Source: Neoceratodus forsteri
Taxonomy: Eukaryota > Chordata > Ceratodontiformes > Ceratodontidae
Assembly (NCBI GenBank): GCA_016271365.2
Contig: CM057456.1
Span: forward strand, 883,744,001 to 883,808,000
Reading direction: 5' to 3'
DNA: 64,000 nucleotides
Below are positions 30,740 through 42,313 of the stretch, piece by piece. The position numbers and the translations under genes were made by a program. The notes beneath the pieces were generated by a model that searched no databases, was not told where the DNA came from, and was given only the letters and a program-made list of their open reading frames with translations. How positions within the stretch are numbered: the stretch's first letter is position 1; each line of letters starts with the position of its first letter.

Positions 30740-33210
30740 TATATCAGTAAGGACCTAGGAGAAAATGTACAAGTCAGTTTGTATTTTCAAATCATGATAT
30801 GTAGAACCATATTTTTCATTAGATTCCCATCAACTATACAGCACAACTTGGACCAACTGGTAAAAAAACCTACAAGAGGAAGAAATATTCTTGATTTAAT
30901 ACTAAATAATGTAATGGAAGATATACATGGGATTAGACTAGAAGTCCCATTAGGGGACAGTGATCATCAAATCATTGAATTTTCATATAATGTACCATAC
31001 AGAGAAACAAAAGGAAAGACAATAGTTAAAAATGATCAAAAAGCTAACTACAGTAGGATTAAGGAATACCTATCAGACTGGGGTTGGAAGAAGGAATTCT
31101 TGAACCAGGATTTAAATACAATTTGGACTATCATTAAAAAGCATCTAGCGTGCTGCATAAATAACTGGGTGCCAGTTATTAGTAAATACAAAAACAATAA
31201 AAGACACCCACCATGGTGGAACAGGGATATTAAGAAACTAATAAGAAAAAAGAAGAGGCTATATACTAAGTTGAAAAAGAATCCATCTAGAATCTTAAAT
31301 ATAAAGCTGAAACAATGTAATAAACAACTAAAAGCTATGATCAGGAGATCTAAGAGAAATATGGAAATAAGCTTAGTAAAGAAAACAAAGGATAATAAAA
31401 AACAGTTTTTTTAATTATATAGGAACGTTAAGAGGTAACCAAAGGGGGATAGGGCCAATAGTTACACAAAATGGAACAGTTATATAAGAGGAGGATATAG
31501 TATCAGAATTAAACACATATTTCTTGAGTGTGCATGAACCTAAAGAAGCATTAGTTAAACCAATAATAAACTTACAAAATTAATATATTCCTATTACAGA
31601 AAAGGAAATTACTGCTGTTATAAAGCGATTAAAATCAAACAGTTCAGCAGGGCCGGATGGCATAACCCCAAGATTTCTGCAGGAGTTGGCAAATTAACTA
31701 GTGGGACCAATAACTTATCTCTTTAATACATCTTTAAAAAAATGGAATGACAATACCTGAATGGGGACAAGCTTATATAACTCCAATACACAAGTCAGGA
31801 TCAAGATCAGCGGTCAAAAACTACAGACCCATACGTTTTGGCTTCAGTATTGGGAAAATATTGGAAAGAGTTATCCAACATAGAATATTAGATCATTTGG
31901 CAAAAGAGCAGATAGTCGATATCTCACAACATGGATTCATTAAGGGAAGGTCATGCCTTACCAACTTGATAATCTTTTTCGAGCCAGTAAGTGCAGCCCT
32001 GGAAAAAGGGGTACCAGTTGATGTGATATATCTGGACTTTGCAAAAGCGTTTGATAAGGTATCACAGAAAAAAATTAATTGAACAGCTTTATGAAATCAA
32101 GTTAGAATCAAATATAATAGAACGGATAATATCATGGTTAAATGATAGGAAACAAAGAGTGATAGTAAAGGAATTTCAATCTGAGTGGGGAGAGGTGACA
32201 AGCGGGGTGTCCCAGGGATCCGTCTTGGGGCCTACATTGTTTAATATATTAAATAATACACTCCAGACAACAGACAACGCGTGGATAAGCAAGTACGCAG
32301 ATGACTGTAAATTAGGGAGTCTAGTACAAAATCAGTCAGATGGTCAAAAACTTCAAGACAATCTAGATAAGCTATTAGCCTGGACTAAAACAAATAAAAT
32401 GATGTTTAACATAACTAAGAGTAAAGTGATGCATTTTGGTGTTAAGAATCTGCGCTTTGTATGCAAATTAAACATCCAAGTATTGGAAACAACCATATGG
32501 AAACAACCACAGAAGAAAGAGAACTGGGAATATTTATAACAAATACATTATCAACAGATGTGCATACTAAGAAAGCGGTTAAAAAATGTCAGACGATATT
32601 GGGCTGTATTCTGGCAAATATAAAGAGTAGGGATAAAAAAGTGATTCTCCCACTCTACATGAGTTTAGTATGACCGCATCTAGAATATTGTTCCCAATTT
32701 TCAGAGGCAAATACTGTTAGAAGTCAAAAGTTAAAAGAAGGGGTACAAAGGAGAATTACCAAAAAAGTAAGTGGGCTATACAATTTAATATATGGGGACA
32801 GACTACATAAGCTAGGGCTGTACTGTACTGAGTATAGACAGTTAAAAGGGAACCTATAATTGATCTTTAGAGCCACCAAAGATCAAGGTCTAATGGAAAG
32901 CATTGGAAGCAAAAAATGTCAAGAACAAAATAAGAAAACTAGATCGCATAATTATAGGTTGAAAGGTGAAACAAATGTGACCAAGACATGTTGTGATTTT
33001 TTTACACAACGAGTTGTAGAAAGCTGGAATGAACTGCCTAAACAGGTGGTGGAAAGTAAAAAAATAGAAACCTTTAAATATAAATTAGATCAACACATGG
33101 GAAATAAAATAATGTATGTTCCACCAAAAGAATACATAGGTGACGAGTTCATTAAGGACAAATTGTCTCTAGAACTTGAATCCAACTATGAACCTATGAA
33201 ATGCTAGTGC
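30740..33210 (+). mobile_element. Old CR1-like LINE, 5'- and 3'-truncated
   Basis: It starts within the endonuclease (VPLGDSDHQIIEF) and ends at the stop after the RT C-terminal domain. No CR1 octamer tail is visible. It is strikingly A+T-rich compared with the CR1 copies at 6815 and 50262, and its proteins are more diverged, so it is another lineage (CR1/L3-like). Confidence 0.82.
30779..33207 (+). pseudogene. CR1-like endonuclease end and reverse transcriptase remnant
   Basis: The first frame (30779-31414, 211 codons) has LVKKPTRGRNILDLILNN, GDSDHQIIEF (end of endonuclease) and PPWWNRDIKKLIRKKK. RT blocks: LKSNSSAGPDGITPRFLQEL (about 31630-31690), YITPIHKSGSRSAVKNYRPI, SQHGFIKGRSCLTNLI, VDVIYLDFAKAFDKV (motif A), EVTSGVSQGSVLGPTLFNI (motif B), SKYADDCKLG (motif C, about 32290-32320). 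The C-terminal part has TKSKVMHFG, LPLYMSLV, and DFFTQRVVESWNELPKQVV. Breaks occur near 31410, 31700, 32080, 32540 and 32860. The catalytic ADD is preserved, but the protein is interrupted. Confidence 0.85.
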
Positions 33211-34318
33211 CTCTCTCACAGCTGTCAATGTTCATCCCCCCTCTTGACCCTCTTCGAGTATCCCTCTGCACCAAGCTCAACTGCCATCCAGGAACAGAAT
33301 TGAAGTGCTGTGACCCCCTTCCCCCTGAGACAAGGTACCAAGTATCCCCCAGCATCATCCTGGTGTGCCCACTGTTTTGACTTTCAGCCCCTGCTGGCAG
33401 CAGCTCCTTCTTGGAATGACTGTAGCATCCCCACCAGCCATGTCACCTATCACTATGGCCTCTGCACCGACTCTTGACCAGTTTTCACCCCAGAGGCTGA
33501 AAAATCTGGACCTGTGCTAATCTGCGCAGCCCAGAATCACAAGTGTGTATATTAGGTAATCCCCGGACTGTACCTGATTGCTTTGCTAGCAGCTGGTGTT
33601 GGTCCTGCTCCCCCTGATACTCTCCTCTCCCCCTTGACACCAGTGTTTGTTGTTGGCTCTGTGCCCAATTCCTCATTCAGGTGGGGCTGGACTTACGAAC
33701 CTGAGTGCAGCTGAATCTGGACGACAATCCTTTGAGCTGTTTATTGCTGTATCATGGCGGTCTTCACCCAGTCTGCAGCACTGAAGGTTTTGATGGTATT
33801 CTTACTGTCATACTGTCTCTTTGGGCACTTCTTTTCTCAGCATGAGATGAGTGTAATGAGACTTCAAGATGGTGTTTTTTTTTGTTAATTAAACTTTACT
33901 CTTGTGGCTGCTGTTAGGCAGAATGGGAAGCTAGACTTTCCCAACAGGACCAGTTAAAAAAAAAAGTGAACCCTGCAGTAGCCTTATGTGCTGATCGAAC
34001 GAAAACATCAGGGTGCCATGATGACATACAGTTCTTGTTCAGAAAAATATTTCATAACATGTAAAATTATCCCCTTCTCCCCGTCAATGTAACTAAAGTT
34101 CAAAACTACTGACACTGAATAGCAATGCTATTGTTGCAGGCATCTAATTTTGGTTGGACGTATCAAAAAGAAGCCTTGCAGTGTACAAAGTTGCATTAAA
34201 AAAGAAACCCCTTGGCAACATATATTAGAAACAAAGAATGCCACTTCTTTATAATAAAAATCAGATTGGCAAGGGACCATCTTTTTATTACAGGTTTAAA
34301 AAAAATCAATGAGGGATA
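33208..34318. other. Unassigned spacer
   Basis: No gene or repeat family was recognised between the CR1-like element and DIRS-3. The composition is mixed, with CT-rich stretches at 33220-33480 and an A-run at 33956-33964. Confidence 0.35.
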
Positions 34319-34500
34319 GATGTTCTTCGAGGATATCTCTTTCATGAAGCCACACGTGTGGAACTGTAGTCGCCAGACACTAGGACAACACAGAAATGTT
34401 TTTGCAAGCAGTCTGCTAGGGGCTGCCCATGATGACGTCCTACGTTGGCACTTACAGTATAAATGTGGGCAGCCCCTTCCATCCTCAGTTCTTTTCCCAC
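34319..34500 (+). repeat. DIRS-3 left inverted terminal repeat
   Basis: It begins ATGTTCTTCGAGGATATCTC. Its reverse complement is found at 42314-42498: for example GGGCTGCCCATGATGACGTC against GGGCTGCCCATGATGACATC read from the right end. CAGTATAAATGTGGGCAGCC contains a TATA-like box (about 34455) and precedes CCTCAGTTCTTTTCCC, so promoter activity is likely. Confidence 0.88.
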
Positions 34501-34659
34501 TATTAACTATACTCGCTGGACCCTGTACAGAAATGCCACTGCTATATTCAACCACTTTTATAGATATCTCTTTCCATAATTCATCATCACTTTTTATAAG
34601 TGATTCCTGATGTTGTGTATGTTGACTAAAGAGTCGTTGACGCTCTTCAGATCCTGCAA

Positions 34660-36760
34660 AAGTAATGAGGAGATGTATTCGGGCAACTCATACGTTGTCT
34701 GTGTGTACTGCCTTGGCATGGCCCATAACGTGAAGATCTGCAAGATTTGCTATAAATTCAATACTGCTACCCGCTAACACTGAAAGAACACCTTGGAGAT
34801 TCATCTACTTAAACAGCAGGTAGCCAGAATGGAGAAAGAGCTCCAAGAAAAGAGCTCCACTGCATCGCCGGCCTGCTTTTCGGTCTCCCACTCCTCAAAG
34901 TCTCGGGAGAAGACTTTGGGACAGCAAAAACACAAGCACTGGCAGGGTCAGACTGGGGTACAGAGGGCCCACCTGGAAAGAGGATATAAGGGCCCACCTG
35001 GAAAATCGAAACAGGAGGGCCCAGGGTGACACACTTATATCAGTATTCCACTTCAATTTGATACATTAGCTCTGTGATTACATCTTACATTTATCTACAG
35101 TGTCCCAGATACCCCATTTAATTAGAAAAATGATGATAAATACAAACATTTTCAGAGTTCAGAAGGTGACCAAATGAGGAGGGCCCAGCTAGAAATTTCC
35201 AGGTATCCAGGTGGGCCAGTCCAACCCTGAGCACTGGGAGAGGGAGCACAGTAAGGAAAAAATCTCCCCAGTTCGCTCACGGTCACCTCTTCACCTCAGT
35301 ATGACCACTTCTATGCTGTTGACCACCCCAGCGGCAATGACGCCAGCCACCCAGACCATCAACCTTTCAGGTCAGGACAGGCTGCAAGCACCAGCAGGCT
35401 TAGTATGGCTGGTGTGTTGCTGTCAATGTCAGGGACGGTGCCTCCCCTGTTGACATCACTCAGCATTCCTGCCGACCATGCAAGCACCAACATCCAGGCG
35501 CTGCTTTTGTCCTTCGATGACATGTTAAAATGCCTGCTACCTCTTCTTCCTCCTGTGACAGGAGGCACATAGACAGGTCAGCTTCAGCAAACCCCAGTGC
35601 CAACACCTGCCAGGCCAATGTGCCAGCTCCCCTCTCAGGCATAGATGGCTTCACCTGCTCCCTCCTTGAGGCCCACTGAATGCATCGATAAGGATCAGGA
35701 GGATGACCCTGACCTCATTATGCAAGAGGAATTGGAAGAGGAAGAATATGTGGAACATTCCTATGAGAAGCCCACTATATCTACAGGGAGCAAAGACTCA
35801 GTAGTGTATACACCAAGATCCCCTCCTTAAGATCCATCATTCATCTCTGTGATGCATCAACTCCAGACTGCTATGAGGTTTGAATCAGAAGAACAGGACA
35901 TCACCAAGAGAAATTTGGTGGAGTTCCTGGAATTGCCCAATTCCCCACCCATCATTATTCCTCTTCTCCTACTTGCCTTGGAAGATGCCACCCTTGCTGC
36001 CTGGCATAGGCCCAACATGATACCTGCCATACCCAACAAAGCAGATAAAATATATCAGTCCCCCATAGGCAAGCCCTTTTTTGCAGGCCAACCTGAGGCT
36101 GATTCGGTGGTCATAAATGCTGCCCATGACAGATCTAAGGTACCAAAACACCTTAGTTCCCTCCCTCCTGACAAAGAGTCCAGGAGGCCAGATGTCTGGG
36201 GAAAAAGAACATTTGCTTCTACCACTTTGGGCCTGAGAATTGCAAATTATGAGGCCCATATGGTTAAATACTAAAATACCCTCTAGAGGAAGGCCAAGGC
36301 AGTGGCCCAAGCCCTCCCAGAAGGTACTCCTAAGCAGAAGCTCTTAGAAGCTCTAAAAGCAGGAGCAGATGTAGGTAAGCATCTCCTAGGATCTACCTAT
36401 AATATTTCCGATGCTTCTGCCAGGGCAGCAGCTTCTGGGGTATGCCTCAGGATACATTCCTGGTTAAGGGTGGCAGGCTTTATAAATGATATTCAACAGT
36501 CCATTCTTAATGTCCCCTTTACAGTATACATACTGTTTGGTGCAGACATACAAGAGATCCTGTCCCACCTGCAGGCCTCAGATAGAACCCTAAAGTTGGT
36601 GCATTCCCTGTATTATACTCAACCAAGCAGCAGACAGAGGGTGCCTTTTCATCTGGCTAGCAATAGACATAGTCTGACGGTCAGACAGCAGGGTAAGAGT
36701 AGAGGAGCATCAGCTTTGCCTGCCCCAGGAGCCACCCCAGGTGCTTACTGAAAAGTCCCT
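34660..36760 (+). pseudogene. DIRS-3 ORF1 (gag-like) remnant, split by a hAT MITE
   Basis: The Cys/His module reads CVYCLGMAHNVKICKIC (about 34703-34753). A basic helix (KQQVARMEKELQEK) and HSSKSREK follow, then the MITE at 34943-35229. Downstream are an acidic patch EELEEEEYVE (about 35725-35755), QLQTAMRFESEEQD, EDATLAAWHRPNMIPAIP, GKPFFAGQPEADSV and, in the 36302-36751 frame, AGFINDIQQSILNVPF, LFGADIQEILSHLQASDRTL and SLYYTQPSSRQRVPF. It is the best preserved ORF1 C-terminus of its family here. Several stops and frame changes are present. Confidence 0.82.
34943..35229. mobile_element. hAT-type MITE, 287 bp, in DIRS-3 ORF1
   Basis: Terminal inverted repeats are CAGGGTCAGACTGG at 34943-34956 and, read from the right, CAGGGTTGGACTGG (complement of 35216-35229), 12 of 14 identical. 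Exact 8-bp duplications AGCACTGG flank it at 34935-34942 and 35230-35237. The 8-bp duplication and the CAGGG-type ends are those of hAT elements. Inside, a second inverted pair, GGGCCCACCTGGA against TCCAGGTGGGCC, lies near the ends. It has no coding capacity and was moved by an unknown hAT transposase. Confidence 0.92.
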
Positions 36761-36799
36761 AGAGGCGGAGATGTGGCTGCAGCCACAGGATCCGGCTCT

Positions 36800-38250
36800 G
36801 CGTGACTCCTCCTTCAACCCCCAATACTTCCAGGAGTGATTGTCTGGGGTTGCCTCTCCCTACACCTGGACCTGTGGAGGATGGTAACCTCAGATGCTTG
36901 GGTTCTGCAGATAATAGAACAAGGTCACGTTCTAGAGCTTCTGGAATCACCTGCAGACCATCCATCAGTGCCTTCCTTCTATCCTGCAGAGCACATACCA
37001 TTGCAACTAGAGGAGATATATACCTTTCTCCAGAAAAGGGCCATAGAACTTGATCCTTGGGAACAAAGGAACATGGAGTTCTATTCTTGATACTTCCTAG
37101 CCCCAAAATGAACAGATCTGAGGCCCTTTCTAGATCTCAGAAACCTGGACTTTTTCATCCAATACAAGAAGTTCAGAATGGTAATGCTGCAAGACCTACT
37201 CCCACTACTGCAAGAAGGGGACTGAATTTGTTCCCTGGATATGCTGGATGCCTACCTGCATATCTAGATTTGTCCCCTTACAGGAAATACCTTAGATTTC
37301 TGTTTCAGGGGGAGCACTACCAGTTCAGGGTATTGTCCTGTGGCTTATCATCTGCACCACGGCCTGTACCAAATGTTTAGCAGTAGTGGCAGCAGCTCTT
37401 TACAGGGAAGGACTATATGTGTGGACAATTGGCTGCTCAAAACTCATTCCAGGGTGCAGCTTTTTCACACTCTAGCACGCACCAGGCAAATGTTCAGTGT
37501 TCTAGAAATTACAGTCAGTGTGCTGAAGTCAGTCTTGACCCCTTGTCAGCATCTACAATACATAGGGTCAGTCCTAGACACAGCCAAAGGCTTAGACTTC
37601 CTGCCAGAGGACAGGGGTGAACATCTGATTGCACAGGCCCAGATAGTATACAACAACAGGTATGTCACAGGTAGGACATTCCTGAGACTCTTAGGCCTGA
37701 TGGCGGCAGCCATTGTTACAGTACCACTGGCCAGACTGCATATGGAGAATCCCACAGTGGACATTGAGGGTCCAGTGGGACCAGTGCACAGATGGCCTAG
37801 AACAGAAGGTTCTAGTAACCTCTCCTGTCTGAAAGGTACTTCAGAGGTGGATGTAACCCAGCCATTTATTGAAGGAGTTTCTTTCCTGACCCCCTCCCCT
37901 CATCAGATCCTCACTATATGTGCCTCTGGATGGGCTGGGGGGCACATTTGGAGCCCTAACAGACACAGGTGACATGGATCAAAGTGGAAAGCACCCTCCA
38001 CATAAATGTCCTAGAAATGAGGGCTGTTTTGTGCAGTCTACAAGCCTTCCAGACCCATCTATCCCCAGGATCTCTTTTAGTACAAACAGACAATATCAGC
38101 ATGATGCACTACATCAGCAAGCAAGGGGGAACTCATTCCTACCCCCTATGCAGGGAGGCAATGAGAGTTTGGTATTGGGCTCTAGAACTATCAGCATTAC
38201 ATGTTCCAGGTGTCCAAAATGTCTTGACAGACAGGCTAAGCATATTGTAG
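36800..38250 (+). pseudogene. DIRS-3 reverse transcriptase and RNase H remnant
   Basis: LDLWRMVTSDAWVLQIIEQG opens the RT (about 36860-36920). A frame-shifted motif A reads CSLDMLDAYLHI near 37216-37250. At the motif C position a short deletion leaves GLYV joined to DNWLLKT, so the YLDD is incomplete. SVLDTAKGLDFLPEDRG and RTFLRLLGLMAAAIVTVPLARLHM follow. RNase H has ASGWAGGHI (about 37920-37950), LEMRAVLCSLQAF (about 38010-38050), SLLVQTDNISMMHYISKQGG (about 38070-38130) and VPGVQNVLTDRLSIL (about 38205-38250). The glutamate and QTDN aspartate are kept. Confidence 0.82.
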
Positions 38251-39814
38251 TCCAGAATGCATGAATGGCAACTGCTGAACTTGGTAGCAGAAGACTTGTT
38301 CAACAGATGGGGTTGTCCAGAGCTGGACCTTTTTTTGTGTCGCTTGCAAAGCAAAACAACTGCTTTTCTACTCTTTCATTCCAGGGCCTAAAGTTTTCTG
38401 GCAAGACATGTTGCCCCTCTCTTAGAAGGGGAGGTTCCTCTATGCTTTCCCTCTCTTCCCTCTAATTCAGAGGGTGCTAGTCAAGCTCCAAATGGAGGGG
38501 GCAACTCTGATACTCATTGCTCCACTTTAGCCTTGTCAAATCTGGTAAGCCTTACTGCAGCAATTGGCAGTGGAACCACCAGTATCTCTGCCATTATGCT
38601 GGGGTCTGTTGTCGCAGGAACAGGGAACCTTCAAGTCACTCCACCTTCATGCATGGCTCCTGAAGACAGTCATTACCCATTTTGGGGTGTCGCAAAAGGT
38701 GGCTGATGTCTTGGTAGCTGCCAGAGAACCCTGCACCAGGACTGTTTATTCCGTGAAATGGAAGTGTTTTGCTTTGTGGGCCACTTTTCATCATTTAGAC
38801 CCATTTACCTTTCCAGTGAACCAGGTTCTGGAGTATTTGCTGTCCTTGTCAGATGCTGGCCTTCCAAACTCTTCTATCAAGGTGCACTTGGCTGCCAATT
38901 CAGCTTTCCGTGTGCCTATTGATGGTCATACGACTGCTCAGTTGGAGGTAGCCCGTACATTTTTAAGAGGCGTTCTGCACTTGAGCCCCCTATCCACAAT
39001 CCAGTCTCAGCTTGGGACTTGAATTTTGTTTTGGAGAAGCTTACTTTGGTTCCCTTTGAGCTGGCTGCACCTCGTGGCCTACACTTCCTTTCTTGGAAAG
39101 TGTTATTTTTAGTTGCCATGACTTCTACTCGAAGAATTTCAGAGCTTCGGGCTCTAATGTGTGAGCCTCCTTATTTGATTTTTCACAAAAACAGGGTGTC
39201 TTCACAAACTATTACTAAGTTGCTTCTGAAAGTGGTGTCTGAGTTTACTTTAAATCAAACCATCCACTTGCAAGTTTATTTTCCAGAACAAGTCAATCCA
39301 GAGGAAGCATTGCTCCATACTTTAAATGTACGTAGAATGCTCAGGTACTGTATACACTGCACAAAGGACTGCAGCAAGTCCTTACAGCTTTTTGTTTCCT
39401 TTGCCCTGAGAAAGAAGACATGCCTGTTTCTAAACAGTAGCTGTCCAAATGGTTGGTCAACTGCATTACTTTTTACATTTGATGCGCAAGCAAAAAAATG
39501 TTTTGGGATGCATACAAGGGGATTTGGGAGGTGTGTCACTGCCAAGCCCATTGCAGTTTACAATACCAGGGGCTCAGCAGTCTACACCAATGACCAGGCA
39601 CTGTGGTCTGATGCAGCTCTCGGCTTTGTGGGCAGAAATGTCTTGTACTTCAATGGACTGAAGCTGCTCCAATAAGAGAGGGCTTCGTTCCTTTGATCTG
39701 AATGAAACCATGTCAGGAAACAGCTGAGCGACTTTCAATGTCAGGAGCCAGAGTTTGAATCCATGACTCTGGTATGTGCATGTGCATCCATGCTAATGTG
39801 CATGTCCAAAGTCA

Positions 39815-40720
39815 CGGAAATTCCTCACATTCCAACAACAAAGAAAACTGTCCATTGATGTCTTTTGCTGGTGCTCCATAACTGTTCTTCCCCCACCTGA
39901 CCCTCCCTCTCAGCACCCTCCCCAACAAAAATGACACTGACACTGTGAGTGCCCAATCCCCCAATGTCTTTTCAAATATATGACCTGTAATAAAGAAACC
40001 CATCCATAGATATCTGTTGCTGGCACCCCTTAACTGTTCTCCCTCCCCCAACCAACCCTCCCTCTCGGCACCCCCCCCAACAAACATAACACTGACACTG
40101 GGGGTGCCCAATCCCCAGCGTCAAAACCTAAAATAAAGAAAACCTTCCCTCTGCATTTGTTTTTTTTTAAATACCCTGCAAAAAAGAAAATGATCCATCG
40201 ATGTGTATTGTAGTGTCCACTGCCCCCCCCTGCTGTTTATAATGCTGACACTGGAGGTGCCCAATCCCCTAGTGTCCACTGCTGACAATTGTCACCTCCA
40301 CCCCACCCCCAATCATAACACTGACACTGGGGGTGCCCAATCCTCCAGTGTCCAAACCTGAAATAAAGAAAACCTTCCCTCTGCATTTTTCTCTTTTTTT
40401 TTTTAAGCCTGCAAAAATGAAAACGGCCCATCGATGTCTATTGTAGTCTATCACCCCCCCCCCGCCATTTATAACACTGACACTGGGGGTGCCCAAACTC
40501 CCAGTGTCCACTCCTGGCACCCCTGTAATTGTCACCCCCACCTGACCCTCCCACTCAGCACTCACCCCCACCCCCCAAATATAACACTGACACAGGGGGT
40601 GCACAATCCCCCAATGTTGAAACCTTACATAAAGAAAAACTTCCCTCAGCGTTTCTTTTTTTCCTTTTATTTTTTTTTTAAGTTTGTAAAAAAGAAAATG
40701 GTCTATTAATGTCTGTTACA
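39815..40720. repeat. Degenerate tandem array with a roughly 155-bp unit
   Basis: The landmark ATAACACTGACACTGGGGGTGCCCAA, or a near variant, starts at 39931, 40086, 40241, 40315, 40471 and 40581, with spacings of 155, 155, 74, 156 and 110 bp. Shared blocks include CCCACCTGACCCTCCC, AATAAAGAAAACCTTCCCTCTGCATTT and AAGAAAATG.TCCATCGATGTCT. The unit is C-rich on the plus strand. It lies in the insertion that splits the DIRS-3 recombinase. Confidence 0.85.
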
Positions 40721-40914
40721 CTGTTAGTTCACCCCCAACAGACCCTCCCATTCAGCAGGCACCACCCAACCCCCCAAGCCCTTACTTACCCACCAGGGGT
40801 CTGACACCATCATCTTACCTGTACTGCAGACACATCTTTACTCTTCAGTGCTGGACTGCGCATTGAGGAAGTCAGGTATGCAGTTCAATATATTTCAATA
40901 GGGGTTTGCACTTA

Positions 40915-41700
40915 GTGGCATAACTTGGCCATTTTTTGATATGTTTGACCCACATTTTCAACATGCCTCTTTTGGGACATCACATCATGAACAATGTCAG
41001 TGACGTTAGGTAAATCTGTCCCAAAAGGTGATTTTGCAGTAACTGTGTAAAATCACGTTTCGGGCAGGAGTTGAACATTTTCTCTGCCCTTGTACATGAG
41101 GTGGGATGATAAGAAGACTATGCTGAAACTTTGGGGCAAAAATATTAAAAAACAACAAAGTCATGAGCCTACATTGAAATTTGCGAATGCAGGTTCGTAA
41201 CTTTGGTAATTTTTCAATATTTTGACCCCAGAATTTCAACATAGCTATTTCTTTATAGCGCCACATGAATGTGACAGCTGTCGGTTTTCAAATCCTGGCC
41301 AAAATGTGTTTTTGTACCTGTGGCGTGGAATGACGTTTTGGTGGGGATTTGAAAATGGTCACCTACTGAGTTCATTAGGTGGGGTAATAAGAAGGCTGTG
41401 CTGAAAATTTGGTGTACGAATACAGTAAAATGCCCAGATTATGACTGAACGGTACACTATTTCAGCATTCACTCATAACTTTGTTAATTTTCAATATTTT
41501 GACTCCAACCTTTCAACATAGCTGTTTTTCCGCACCACCTCATAAACGTGACATGTTATTTTTTTAAATCCTGGATAAGCTGTGTTTTCACACCTCTGGA
41601 GTGAAATGACATTTTGGCCAATGTACTATAAATGGCACATGTCATGCCTATAAGGCAAATCCTAAAATAAGTATCTTCAAAATTTGGGCAAAAAAATTGA
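40915..41700. repeat. Tandem array with a 278-bp unit, about three copies
   Basis: AACTTTGTTAATTTTCAATATTTTGAC-like blocks followed by TTTCAACATAGCT start near 40922, 41199 and 41478, spacings of 277 and 279 bp. Each unit also contains a CATGAATGTGACA-like block, AAATCCTGG, AATGACGTTTTGG and a GGTAATAAGAAGGCTGTGCTGAAA block. The copies differ at many positions. The array directly follows the 155-bp array. Confidence 0.85.
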
Positions 41701-42035
41701 TAAACATGAATTGTTTACCAAGCATCAAATGTTCGGCATTGACAAATGCTTGTTATTTTAGGAAGTACGGTAAGAAACTTCTGGTGTTGTTCATGGTCAT
41801 TCTACCAGAAGCATGGCCACTTCTGCTGCCTGTTTCAAAAATGTGTCTGCTGTAAGAGTCTGTGCAGTTGCCACCTGGAGTACTGTCCACACCTTCACTA
41901 AACATTATAGTCTGGACATTGCCTCTCGAAAAAGAGCAGGTTTCTGCCTAGCTGTGCTTTAATGCCTCCTTTCTTAGGCCTGTGGGATCCAGCCACCTAG
42001 ACTGCTCACTGGCAGTACTGCTTGATACTCATTTC

Positions 42036-42143
42036 ATAGGTATGGCCTGATGAAAGAGATATCCTGGAAGAAGACAGAACAGGTATTGTACTTGCCGTAA
42101 CAGTAGATCTTCGAGAGAATCTCTTTCATCAGGTCATGTCGTC
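42036..42143 (+). repeat. DIRS-3 internal complementary region
   Basis: The first half, about 42036-42075 (GGCCTGATGAAAGAGATATCCTGG), is complementary to the outer end of the left terminal repeat. The second half, about 42076-42143 (AGAACAGGTATTG...AGATCTTCGAGAGAATCTC), is complementary to the outer end of the right terminal repeat. This two-part arrangement is the template used by DIRS elements to complete their ends and form a circle. Confidence 0.85.
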
Positions 42144-42313
42144 CCACCCTCCATCCCCCTAAGATTCAGAGCTCTATAAATCTTGTCTCTTTCTCCAGGA
42201 TGGTTTACCTGCTATTTCTGGCCTCACCCAGTAGGCAGAACCATAGGTTCTCCTCCTGGTTCCTTTGATGGAGGTCCTCTGAGCATGAACTCCGGTGGGG
42301 AATTGAGGAGAGA

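Larger units (their letters stand above)
38564..41950 (+). pseudogene. DIRS-3 tyrosine recombinase, split by about 2.3 kb of tandem repeats
   Basis: The N-terminal core-binding part (38564-39022) contains EPCTRTVYSVKWKCFALWA and QVLEYLLSLSDAGLPNSS. The catalytic part continues in 39019-39480 with LSWKVLFLVAMTSTRRISEL (arginine box), VVSEFTLNQTIHLQVYF and LHTLNVRRMLRY. Similarity fades near 39500 and resumes near 41780 with GHSTRSMATSAACFK, which holds the HxxR box, and VATWSTVHTFTKHYSLD, which holds the probable nucleophilic Tyr at about 41905. The catalytic R, H-x-x-R and Y are therefore all still encoded, but on two sides of the insertion. The enzyme would resolve circular DNA into the genome. 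Confidence 0.8.

Noticed and set aside
29401..30800. Possible CRISPR-like regular repeats in the palindromic region
   Set aside because: The repeats are inverted and only two, with no regular spacers; the vertebrate context also argues against it.
39540..39675. Peptide in DIRS-3 with an LWSDAALG-like stretch resembling an RNase H start
   Set aside because: Only one short similarity, no other RNase H blocks, and it lies at the edge of the repeat insertion. It could be a scrap of another retroelement but cannot be supported.
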